Source: Zerene cesonia
Lineage: Eukaryota > Arthropoda > Insecta > Lepidoptera > Pieridae
Direction: 5' to 3'
Assembly: GCF_012273895.1 (NCBI RefSeq)
Contig: NW_024045132.1
Span: 930,001-994,000, forward strand
DNA length: 64,000 nucleotides
The notes beneath the pieces are model-generated. The model did not search any database, had not been told where the DNA came from, and saw only the letters and a program-made list of their open reading frames with translations. The position numbers and the translations under genes are program-made. Shown here piece after piece: positions 48,701 through 54,924 of this stretch. Every line of letters begins with the position of its first letter. Position 1 is the first letter of the stretch.

Positions 48701-51059
48701 TATGTTATGTTCAAGGGATTTCCTTCCAAATATTTGCAACTCCTAATGATGCTCCAAACGATAGTGAAAGGGTGACTGAAATTGCTTAACACTGTTATAG
48801 CACCAAGATATGTCTATCAGAATAATCAAAGATAACAAATCCTATCTTCCGTAGATATCAATAGTTTCCCATGTGAAAATTCTCTTAGTAATGCTTCAAA
48901 ACAGGTTTGCGCTAAGACACAATTTATTGCAACAAGATAAGAATAAATTATATCGAAATTCCCTACACGATTAGAAAGCTGATAATTGTAATCACTTTAC
49001 AGATGGCGGTTCACATGGACATGGTATTGACTCAGAGTAAATCACACCAATCTTGCTGAGTCGTGCGATTGCCGGCTGCCGCCACGTGTTTCCAATGGGT
49101 ATTCGGTTACTCAATATATAAAAATATTTACATAAACAACGCTTGGATACACTTTAACACGCACGTTTTTAACACTATCTGACTGCATAGTGGGTACTAT
49201 GTTGTAAGAATTGTATGGTAAGTTTTTAATGTCGGAGACGAGCATGCTTCAACATGAATTGGGCCAGATCCCACCGGGGAAGTACTACCACCCTCACTAA
49301 CGTGAAATAGTAGCATCCTACGGTGTTTCGATCAATGAGCGGGGAAGTCGGAGCCCCGATTTCTTTTTCCTCGCCCTTCCCAATCCATTCCTAATTTAAA
49401 GTCGTCAAACCTTTTCTTATCCCTTTCCTCTTATAAGCGGGCAGCGCATTTTTACTTGCGCATGTTTATGAGCGGTGGTGATAGTTTACCATCATGCAAA
49501 TCACCAGCTCAGTTGCGCGCTATGACATAAAAAATAATTATTTTCATTCAGCTTTTTATCAATTTTTAAAATTAAAGCCTCATTCGTGATTGTTCACCGA
49601 TATTTAAAGATCAAACTAATTCCACACATCATATTCAGACTATTTAAAACCGAAATGTAAATGAAACTCTTCCATGTGGAACCCAACAGACCGTAAACAT
49701 TATAATTAGTACGAATTCGAAAGAAATGTTTGAGCAAACGTTATGTAATTTAACACCTTCACATTTATTAACAATATACTCGTTGTAGACAGTTGCGCGT
49801 CGCTAAGTGAGATAAATATAATAATTTATATCTATAACAAAATTGGTTTAATTGGTTTTAATGTATACTTTTATCGATTTATTGCCTATTAGTGTTGGCA
49901 GTTTCGAGTACTCGTTTCGTCATGGCTGGTTCACCAGGCAACTCAACTATGGTTTGTTTACAATTGTAGGCGTTATTACGAAATTGACAAGGGAATGCTT
50001 TTAAATAAACAACTCTAGGAGAAACTTTGTAATGTCTAACAACGTGTTTTTAGATATGTAAGTCTCTAGAGTCGCGAAGTAGCATAGAGAAATATCAGCG
50101 ACGTTGGTATTACGATTCGATGTTCTATTTATTGCTTGCCCTATTTGATAATACATTAAACTATTTAATATTATTGAGAGCGTAGTTAAGAGTTAGTAAA
50201 GCTTGTTTTATTAAGAGGCAGGAAGCAGCTCATATTTCGTAATGGTTATGATAAGACATTAAGCAAGCAATAGCTAAGTAATTGAATTTGAATAATTTTA
50301 TTTAATCAAGGTGTAATTACTTTATTATATCTTGATATGTGTCAAATTACATTAACTCACATGTTTTCTTGATTGATATAAATCGTGTTTATTTGTGAAC
50401 TATAACATATATTTCAATGAATAAATAATCCTTTCTTGTTAAACAATTTCGTTTCTGCAATAGTAAATGTAGAACTTAGCACATAAATAATTTATAATCT
50501 GGATGAACCCATACTTGTAGTACTTATAGCTAAAGCCCTGTAATGGCAATGTTTAGCTAACCTTATGACAATTTCTTACCTGGGTTGGCGGGCGTTCGGC
50601 GTCGTCGTGCCGAAGCTTTTCTCACAGCTATGGAGACCAGCGAGTCCATTTCGCTGCCGGAATCCCAGCGCGGCCTAAGCGGAGCCGGCTTGCTCTGCAC
50701 ACGACCATCGTCCTCTGTATCCCTATCACTACTAGTCGGGGGCACCTGAGATTCATCACTCTCTGGAGGCACCGGATCAACTTTTATGGCACTAAACTCA
50801 TCGATTGGCACTACCTCGAGATCTGCACACGATATCGGATGCGTTAAAGTTCTCTGTATATTGCTCTTCCTGTGCTTCACTTTCATCGAGCCTTCGGATA
50901 GCGATCGTCGACCCAGTTTGTTCTCCGCTTTTGTTTCGCCGCGCACACATTTCAGATCAGACGGGGATAAGGATTTCTTCCTTGAATTTCTTCTTTTAAT
51001 GCTGCGCTTTTGTCTGCTTGACTCTCTGGTGTTTTGCATCGTTGCTGCATTGGCGATAC
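12431..51059 (-). CDS. btsz: Bitesize, synaptotagmin-like protein with tandem C2 domains (about 1881 aa long form)
   Basis: Exons of the long form, minus strand, in order: 50580-51059, 34181-38040, 32524-32749, 18709-18830, 16519-16713, 15839-16093, 15074-15252, 13394-13602, 12431-12570. Phases agree at every join. From the ATG at 51039 in the first exon the sum is 1882 codons including TGA. The N-terminal part is basic and Ser-rich, and the large exon is acidic and disordered. C2A lies at about residues 1575-1710 and C2B at about 1720-1850, ending FWVEGSLPLR as in synaptotagmin-like proteins. Drosophila Bitesize binds phosphoinositides through C2 and recruits Moesin to the apical cortex, organising actin at adherens junctions. 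A Rab27-binding Slp homology domain is not visible in the window. Upstream exons may lie beyond 51059 because the first exon shown enters at an acceptor-like site. Confidence 0.88.
13087..13366. mobile_element. Two repeat fragments beside the btsz C2B exon
   Basis: 13087-13170 is a minus-oriented piece of the repeat also at 40840-41165 (gcggtggtgatcgcttacca). 13195-13366 starts attcccgtgtcacaatgtta and ends tgccgggtgagctagt, a repeat I recall as common in Lepidoptera. Its end is about 27 bp from the donor of the exon at 13394-13602. Confidence 0.55.
13394..13602 (-). CDS. btsz: btsz exon, C2B core
   Basis: Acceptor GTCCCACAG, donor ACCG|GTGAGT; phase 2 in, phase 1 out. It encodes SYLLPERGRLAKQKTGVARR, TLSPRWEHTFAYRG, then LSLWDRDRLASNDFMGAV, with three Asp of the third loop in place. 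Confidence 0.93.
13603..15073 (-). other. btsz: btsz intron
   Basis: AT-rich. A G run at 13620-13632 lies near the acceptor. Near the 5' end a 24-bp sequence occurs twice (14996-15019 and 15027-15050) with a 31-bp period. Nothing else recognised. Confidence 0.7.
15074..15252 (-). CDS. btsz: btsz exon, linker and start of C2B
   Basis: Acceptor GTTTCCAG, donor AAGAG|GTATGT; phase 0 in, phase 2 out. It encodes TEQFDEQQGTRGDLIVGLKF, then GTLHVLVKEAKNLVATRPSG and LADVFCK. The first calcium-loop Asp of C2B is missing (ATRPSGLAD), but the second is kept. Confidence 0.92.
15590..15810 (+). mobile_element. SINE/LINE tail with (GAT)n run, then second repeat
   Basis: aggcctgtgtcccagcagtg is the usual end of a lepidopteran SINE and is followed by about 23 GAT units (15652-15720). 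From 15721 to 15810 there is a 90-bp repeat that recurs at 45303-45391 (gtggtagcgctcaccatcag; ccaccagctccattgccgac). It ends 26 bp from the C2A donor. Confidence 0.75.
15839..16093 (-). CDS. btsz: btsz exon, rest of C2A
   Basis: Acceptor AATCGCAG, donor GAGCGG|GTGAGT; 85 codons, phase 0. It encodes VYLLPDKSKAGKRKTKVKKN, then TLNPVFEETLSFSQ, the third loop VWHADMFGRNDFLGEV, and ends WYKLHER. In the third loop the first Asp position of synaptotagmin is His, while the other two Asp are kept. Confidence 0.93.
16519..16713 (-). CDS. btsz: btsz exon, start of C2A
   Basis: Acceptor ACGTTTTAG, donor GTCAAG|GTTTGT; 65 codons, phase 0. It encodes GEVQFSLLYNYRLGALEVGV and ends LAPIDVKRNRSDPYVK, the first strands and first calcium-loop region of a C2 domain. 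Confidence 0.92.
16714..18708 (-). other. btsz: btsz intron with SINE at 18487-18680
   Basis: The plus strand at about 18487 reads GAGCAGCGGTGGCTCAGTTG with tRNA-like A-box features, has no clear B box, and ends in a GATGATGATGATT tail at about 18662. It fits a lepidopteran SINE (Metulj-like, from recall). The rest is AT-rich with nothing seen. Confidence 0.55.
18709..18830 (-). CDS. btsz: btsz common exon after alternative N-termini
   Basis: Acceptor TTGTTTCAG, donor TTGCAG|GTACCT; phase 1 in, phase 0 out. It encodes EVYMSDALSPGHATLPRRSS, then SPLPHDADRDRFSLNRSGLQ, a likely phosphorylated linker. All upstream coding options end in phase 1 and fit here. Confidence 0.85.
19184..19904 (-). CDS. 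btsz: Probable second alternative coding exon of btsz (MSRKASSP form)
   Basis: The open frame starts at ATG 19904 (MSRKASSPEPRYLSIQNNTT). Three GT sites near the end (exon ends 19202, 19193 or 19184) all give phase 1, so each would fit the exon at 18709-18830; 19184 (AATT|GTATCA) looks best. The frame holds a cysteine cluster CIECCFPCCKKP, basic stretches, and ends SVLISRSTHDLSGLCLN. An acceptor-like CTCCAG at 19887 would also let the 20199-21555 exon splice into it in frame. Which of these is used is unknown. Confidence 0.55.
20199..21555 (-). CDS. btsz: Probable alternative first coding exon of btsz (MGGKR form)
   Basis: An open frame of 452 codons starts MGGKRENESDGDNSVRNNKN from the ATG at 21555 and runs to the donor GAAG|GTATGA, phase 1 out. 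It can join the exon at 18709-18830 to give about 818 residues with the same C2 module. The product is polar and Ser/Lys-rich, with CWNCF near the start, a Lys-rich segment (PEKYKQEVKNNF) and a possible helix (LSEKISNLTEEMKKLSVSES). I do not recognise it as a separate protein family. Placement, strand and phase support an isoform-specific start. A separate gene is possible but less likely. Confidence 0.65.
22860..23115 (+). mobile_element. Interspersed repeat, same family as 40840-41165
   Basis: Shares gagctggtgattcgcctgat, gatcaccaccgccca, the gaaaaggcaag...ctcccccactcaccg block and the cacgccggt-like end with 40840-41165. More copies in minus orientation: 13087-13170, 46725-46880 and 49245-49540. 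No coding potential; probably the 3' part of a non-LTR element or a SINE. Confidence 0.7.
24512..24558. repeat. Perfect 21-bp inverted repeat with 5-nt loop
   Basis: Arms 24512-24532 and 24538-24558 pair without mismatch, with loop ATTTA. Lies in a btsz intron. Confidence 0.92.
26480..26650 (+). mobile_element. Decayed tRNA-derived SINE
   Basis: TTGCCTTCTCGGTACAGTGG resembles the heads of 30081-30285 and 3945-4147. The body keeps acagaaggctgatcatccac and a decayed B-box region, ccagttccgga. Confidence 0.5.
28417..28460. repeat. 20-bp inverted repeat with 4-nt loop
   Basis: Arms 28417-28436 and 28441-28460 pair with one mismatch (core AGATACAGACTGC). Lies in a btsz intron. Confidence 0.9.
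30081..30285 (+). mobile_element. tRNA-derived SINE, plus orientation
   Basis: Head ACCGCCTCCTTGGTGCAGTG, then GTTAACGCGTGAGCA (A-box zone) and GGTCCTGGTTTCGATT (B box with one extra T). The body GGACACAGAAGGTTGATCAC matches 3945-4147. Confidence 0.72.
32524..32749 (-). CDS. btsz: btsz exon, proline-rich
   Basis: Acceptor TGCCCTAG, donor TACAAG|GTAAGT; 226 nt, phase 0 in and phase 1 out. It encodes SEEEQRAGSLPRLPSINGTP, then a basic Pro-rich stretch (RRRRPPPTPQQPPPSAPASA) that could bind SH3 or WW domains. Very GC-rich against AT-rich flanks. Confidence 0.85.
32750..34180 (-). other. btsz: btsz intron with Helitron-like element at 33062-33230
   Basis: The element starts TCTACACTACTATTATAAAG and ends GAACTGCTAG|T. 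A relative with the same interior (gaccgatttcaaaaattctttc type) is at 40507-40673. The rest is AT-rich with nothing seen. Confidence 0.55.
34181..38040 (-). CDS. btsz: btsz giant disordered exon
   Basis: Acceptor AACTTTCAG, donor GCTGAG|GTGAGA; 3860 nt open throughout, phase 1 in and phase 0 out. It starts DWGVNTEPGEVSEPEAGR, then PEDYRLVFLSSDSS. Composition is acidic and Ser-rich (SSSSASSSDSE, SDSDSEDET). It has a valine-proline run, the motif DCDWDYFEP near the start, and two LEKYF motifs (35847-35881 and 35683-35715). A possible helix, LMMTKMRQFFKQMI, lies at about 35000. Near the end comes VPGIRDEEVREIVEYLSSED. ORFs on the other strand here are shadows. Confidence 0.9.
35683..35881 (-). 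other. btsz: Repeated LEKYF motif inside btsz giant exon
   Basis: Two copies in one disordered region: ATELEKYFFFGLGDG (35847-35890) and TSRLEKYFLSGFMGF (35683-35724). Both are followed by Asp/Glu/Ser-rich stretches, which fits a repeated short binding motif. Confidence 0.8.
40107..40247 (+). mobile_element. Helitron-like element, internally deleted
   Basis: Starts TCCTACTAATATTATAAATG; the middle is shortened against 52006-52205; ends gggtgaaaccgtggggcgcagcta. Same family as the copies at 46391, 52006 and 59523. Confidence 0.6.
40507..40673 (+). mobile_element. Helitron-like element, second subfamily
   Basis: Starts TCTACACCAATATTATAAAG. The interior, with ggaccgatttcaaaaattct and agtgacataggctatatg, matches 33062-33230. 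Its 3' end is slightly changed (gcgaacagatagg). Confidence 0.5.
40840..41165 (+). mobile_element. Best-preserved copy of the gcgatcaccaccgccca repeat
   Basis: About 325 bp starting after an (T)n run at 40817-40840. It includes gttcgcctgatggtaagcga, ctccggctcccccactcacc and a GC-rich end near gctggcccaattcgtgccga. Four other copies or fragments in the window belong to the same family. Confidence 0.72.
42387..42525 (-). mobile_element. Short Helitron-like fragment
   Basis: Starts ctagctacacgccccggctccgcc (minus-strand 3' end) and reaches atatatattaggat. It resembles other lepidopteran short elements by its ends; the interior differs from the other copies. Confidence 0.4.
43652..44651. other. 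Assembly gap of 1000 N
   Basis: Exactly 1000 N inside the large btsz intron. Open frames across it are artefacts. A CA microsatellite (44751-44770) follows. Confidence 0.99.
44880..44992 (-). promoter_or_regulatory. Candidate alternative promoter with DRE (TATCGATA)
   Basis: TATCGATA at 44985-44992 is the DREF-binding DRE motif of insect core promoters. On the minus strand it precedes an isolated GC-rich stretch (GGGCGGCAAGCGCAGCAGTC) within AT-rich intron. Position and strand would suit a btsz 5' non-coding exon, but there is no direct evidence. Confidence 0.3.
45303..45391 (+). repeat. 90-bp interspersed repeat, second copy
   Basis: Matches 15721-15810 over most of its length (ccttacgc.tctccaaatgttcat; gtggtagcgctcaccatcag). 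Confidence 0.75.
46391..46583 (+). mobile_element. Helitron-like (Lep1-type) element
   Basis: Starts TCCTACTAGTAATATTATAA; the interior matches 52006-52205 (ttgcaatgaaatttggtacg; tttttatcccgatattc); the 3' end is GGGGCGCAGCAAG with the final CTAG changed. Confidence 0.62.
46725..46880 (-). mobile_element. Fragment of the 40840-41165 repeat family
   Basis: The minus-orientation piece holds ggaccagctcgcaccaggga, gacgtgaaatagtagcatgc and the decayed C/T-rich stretch. Confidence 0.6.
49245..49540 (-). mobile_element. Near full copy of the 40840-41165 repeat family
   Basis: In minus orientation it contains gaattgggccagatcccacc, cgtgaaatagtagcatccta, gtcggagccccgatttcttt and gagcggtggtgatagtttac. 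Confidence 0.7.
50580..51059 (-). CDS. btsz: btsz exon, basic N-terminal region
   Basis: Acceptor TTTTCAG, donor CCCAG|GTAAGA; 480 nt, phase 1 in if coding continues upstream, phase 1 out. The first ATG in frame is at 51039 (MQNTRESSRQKRSIKRRNSR). The exon is rich in Lys/Arg and Ser and ends SARRRRTPANP. Whether the ATG is the start or an internal Met cannot be told. Its phase fits the 34181-38040 exon. Confidence 0.75.
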
Positions 51060-53309
51060 CTGAAAACACAAACAAAATATGCTATTACTTCACATTTACA
51101 ATGTTGCATGAAATGATAAATTGCTGTACAACAGTATAATTTATAACGTATGCCCAACGGTTACACTTAAATATATTTTTACATATCAAATAAATGGCGT
51201 TATGTATTTGTAAGCTGAGTAATTTTGCAACTTTTATTTCTTCATATATATAAGCAGTCTTTTTTATATATAATAAATATGAAATAATGGATGAACTCAA
51301 GATCAACAGTTTCAGTTTGAAAACTTTTACGAATAATAATATATAGCTAGACCACGGTTTTTCAACATCATGATATACTTCAGTCATATAATATTCAATT
51401 ATTTAATATAATTATAATTTTTATTTTAATAGCATACTTATGCTATACAAATTATTTTCAATGTCTACGTGACTCAAACTATATAAACACCTACCTAAGA
51501 CAGTGTTCATGAAAATCTAATTTTAAGGCCCCTTATAGAACCTTCGAGAAGTTCAAAAAGAATAATTAATTAACATTGAGAGTCATTGCATTGTGGGCGT
51601 AAGTAAAGTCGTGTACAAGTGTACATGACAATAGAAGCTTCAGTTTTCAGTTCAATGCTATTTACAATTTCTTAACATGGCAGTTGGCATGCTTACGCGA
51701 ACAGTTTATTAGGTACATTACAAAGGTGGAATTATATGATATACTTATATAATGAATTTGAATTTAAATCGAATCAAACTGTTTGAGTCAATTTTGTTTT
51801 TGCTTAACGATAGAGAAATGAGACTTTATTCAATTCCATGATTGATCAGATAAATAAAACTAGAATCAAATAATAAAAATGCATACAAATAAATGTACAT
51901 ACAATATCCATAATTGCCGTTTTCTCAATCGAGTCAAGTCGATAAGGTAAATATTAATACAAATATTTTATATAATTTTATCCTATCCTACTACTATCCT
52001 ACTTATCCTACTAATATTATAAATGCGAAAGTTTGTAAGGATGTGTGTGTGTTTGTTGCTCTTTCATGCAAAAACTACTGAACCGATTGCAATGAAATTT
52101 GGTACGTACATAGCTGGACAACTGGAATAACATATAGGCAACTTTTTATCCCGATATTCCTATGGGAAGCGGAGTTATGCGGGTGAAACCGCGGGGCGCA
52201 GCTAGTTTTTTATAAAACGTGCAAAATTTACCTTATCATATAGCTATTTTCTGGCTCTACTATCTATATACCTATACGCATTATAATTATATTAACATGA
52301 ACTCACACCACCAACTCACGTTATTCACATAACATTGAGTGAACAAAATAAATGATTATAGTCCTTATAAAATATTATGATAGGATTCCCGTTATGTGTG
52401 ACCAGTAAGTAGAGTCCTTAAATTTACGATTTCCAATACATGTCTTCTATAGACATGTAATCGTAAATGTAGGCGATCAATTGCATGAAAAGACATGAAA
52501 TTTCATTCATCATCAACATTTTTGTAAATTGAATTTTATTACATCTATTTGTAAACGTAATCTAAATTTAAATGACCTAAAAATTAATACTTATTTACTT
52601 ACTACGCCTTTTGAAAATCAGGCAAATTCAGTATATCATCTTATATACTTGTAAAAAAATGATCTTACCTAATCACTGAAACAATAAAACCAAATCAAAT
52701 TGTTCGAATTCAATTTCCATTCACGACAATAACTATATGTTAATTTCGTGGAAATTCAGTTTAAACTAATATAATATATATTTTTTATCTTCGATGATTA
52801 AGTAAGATAGCTATTTTTTATTTGTTATAAAAGTAATTTTATAAAATTCACCTCACAACATCGCACAGAGTACCAAAGAAATAGGAATGTTATCTATACT
52901 GCATCGGATCACAATTACACTACACAAACACTCGTCACGGTCACTATCTATGCACCATTAAAATACACCTTGAACAAAAGTTTACCTTAGTCTAATTAAT
53001 TATCTTTTACATCAAATATTTACTTTAATACATCGGCTATTAAATATATTATTTTATATTTAAATCACTAGTTGAGGATAGAGCGCGCGTGCGCAATAGT
53101 CAGCTCCAACCTTCACACTAACACTGCCTCCGAGTTTAACAGTATCCAGATACAAACTGTTATGTTTAGTCAAGACAAACAAGGCTTCTATGGCGATAAA
53201 ATATATATTTAACGTTTAACCCATTATGAACAATTTTATTCTCATTTTAATTAGTGCCGTGACGCGATCCACGATTCGTTCATTACAACACAGCACGGAG
53301 TCTCGCTGC
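51060..53309. other. Region upstream of the first btsz exon seen
   Basis: AT-rich. It contains a Helitron-like element (52006-52205). A GC-richer patch at about 53060-53160 could be a 5' non-coding exon or promoter of btsz, but no motif settles it. No coding exon was recognised. Confidence 0.4.
52006..52205 (+). mobile_element. Helitron-like (Lep1-type) element with intact ends
   Basis: Starts TCCTACTAATATTATAAATG and ends GCGGGGCGCAGCTAG|T with a GC-rich 3' hairpin zone (gaaaccgcggggcgc). TC start and CTAG end with T next to it are the Helitron terminal signs. It is the reference copy for the other members here. Confidence 0.68.
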
Positions 53310-53314
53310 ATAAT

Positions 53315-54924
53315 AGTCCAGTAGTTTTAGGTCGATTTAGGCCTGTATTTCGGAAACGTAGCATACCTAGCTGTAAATTCGTATATACTTGTATGTTGGC
53401 ATGACAAAAGTAGTCTCAAAATTCACCAATGATTCTCCGGCCGCAAGTTCAAAAATTTGGGGTCAAAAGTAAAAAAAACCGACTTTTTGCACGTTTTTTG
53501 CCAATATCTCGTTTCCAGTGGCTTTTATGCCAATTGTATTTATTATAATTTTTGTAGAAAATTAAATTCTCTACAACTTTTGTTTCCAACATTTTTTTTC
53601 ATTTTGAATCGTTTTTGAGATAGAGGGCAGCGCGAGCCCAGATTAAATATTATTTGAAATAAAATGGTTGTCCCGATCGAAATCAGATCATTTATGATTT
53701 CTAAATTATTTTTTAATATATAATTATAAATAATTTGCATTTTTTTTAGCAATTACAATATTTTTAAATATTTTTTTCATTAATGAATCGATCTATGAAT
53801 TCAATACTGCACTTAATTCCTTTAATTCAAAAAAGTAATTAAGGAATATACTGTAACTACTGTACGTAACGGATTGCTAGAACCTATCATGACCATTTTA
53901 CCACCTGCTCCAGATGAGTTACTCAATACGATATTCTGCAATTGCAAAACTGGTTGCGGATCAAGATGTGGATGCAGGAAAGCGGGGTTGCAATGCTCTT
54001 TAGCTTGTAGCCAGTGTAATGGGCAAGCTTGTCTCAATGCTGTACCATATGAGACTGATGTTAACGAAGATAGGTCCTTTGATCCAGAAATCATGGAAGA
54101 ATTAGAAACGAATCTAGGTGAAGATGACAATGAAGATGATAACGCCCTCGAATGTTTACAGCTACGAGAAGACGACGACGATGAAGAAGAAGAAAATTAA
54201 AACTCATTATTCTTTTAATTATTTCATCTATTTTTTAAATTTTGACAATGACCCATGTATCGACTGCGATGTTTTAATAAAAATAGTATTTAAAATTTTA
54301 TTTCTTTTCTATACATTTTTATTTATTTAAGAATAATTATAAATTTATTACTATAGATTAGATTTAAATTATAATGTAATGTATATTTTCCCTCCACAAA
54401 TTTATAACTACACAGGCAGGTAAGTGTTATTAAATAAATTTATACTTAATTGAAAATAAATAGTTAATGAAAAAAATATTTAAAAATAATGTAATTGTTA
54501 ATAAAAAATGCAAATTATTTATAATTACATATTAAAAAATAATTTAGAAATCATAAATGAGCTGATTTCGATCGCGACAACCATTTGATTTCAAATAATA
54601 TTTAATCTGCGCTCGCGCTGCCCTCTATCTCAAAAACGATTCAAAATGAAAAAAAATGTTTGAAACAAAAGTTGTAGAGAATTTAATTTTCTACAAAAAT
54701 GATAATAAACACAATTGGCATAAAAGCCACTGGAAACGAGATATTGGCAAAAAACGTGCAAAAAGTCGGTTTTTTTTACTTTTGACCCCAAATTTTTGAA
54801 CTTGCGGCCGGAGAATCATTGGTGAATTTTGAGACTACTTTTGTCATGTCAACATACAAGTATATACGAATTTACAGCTAGGTATGCTACGTTTCCTAGG
54901 TGAACCCCCTAAAATGACTGGACT
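53315..54924. mobile_element. 1.6 kb element with 460-470 bp terminal inverted repeats
   Basis: The left repeat (53315 to about 53784) and the right repeat (about 54464 to 54924) are inverted copies with high identity over nearly all their length. Both ends read AGTCCAGT inward. The flanks are ATAAT on both sides (53310-53314 and 54925-54929), a likely 5-bp target duplication. The outermost 40 bp differ between ends (a short stretch before GGAAACGTAG). The unique centre (about 53785-54463) holds one ORF with a CXC-like domain. No transposase is present, so it is non-autonomous. The superfamily is not determined. Confidence 0.85.
53826..54200 (+). CDS. Small CXC-domain-like ORF carried by the inverted-repeat element
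   Basis: The open frame runs from after a TAA at 53823 to TAA at 54198-54200. The first ATG is 53889 (MTILPPAPDELLNTIFCNCK). Nine cysteines follow in a tight pattern (CNCKTGCGSRCGCRKAGLQC, then SLACSQCNGQAC), resembling a tesmin/TSO1-type CXC zinc-binding motif, then an acidic C-terminus (DDNEDDNALECLQ; EDDDDEEEEN). The frame is open before the ATG for about 20 codons (KEYTVTTVRNGLLEP), so it may be the end of a longer, truncated protein or an exon. It is likely the C-terminal remnant of a protein from the autonomous relative. Function unknown. Confidence 0.6.
   Translation, partial: FKKVIKEYTVTTVRNGLLEPIMTILPPAPDELLNTIFCNCKTGCGSRCGCRKAGLQCSLACSQCNGQACLNAVPYETDVNEDRSFDPEIMEELETNLGEDDNEDDNALECLQLREDDDDEEEEN

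Larger units (their letters stand above)
38041..50579 (-). other. btsz: btsz largest intron
   Basis: 12.5 kb, AT-rich. It contains a purine-rich AGT low-complexity run (39847-39955), Helitron-like pieces, the 40840-41165 repeat, a 1000-N gap, a GC-rich spot with TATCGATA (44880-44992), and minus-oriented repeats at 46725-46880 and 49245-49540. No coding exon recognised. Confidence 0.6.
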
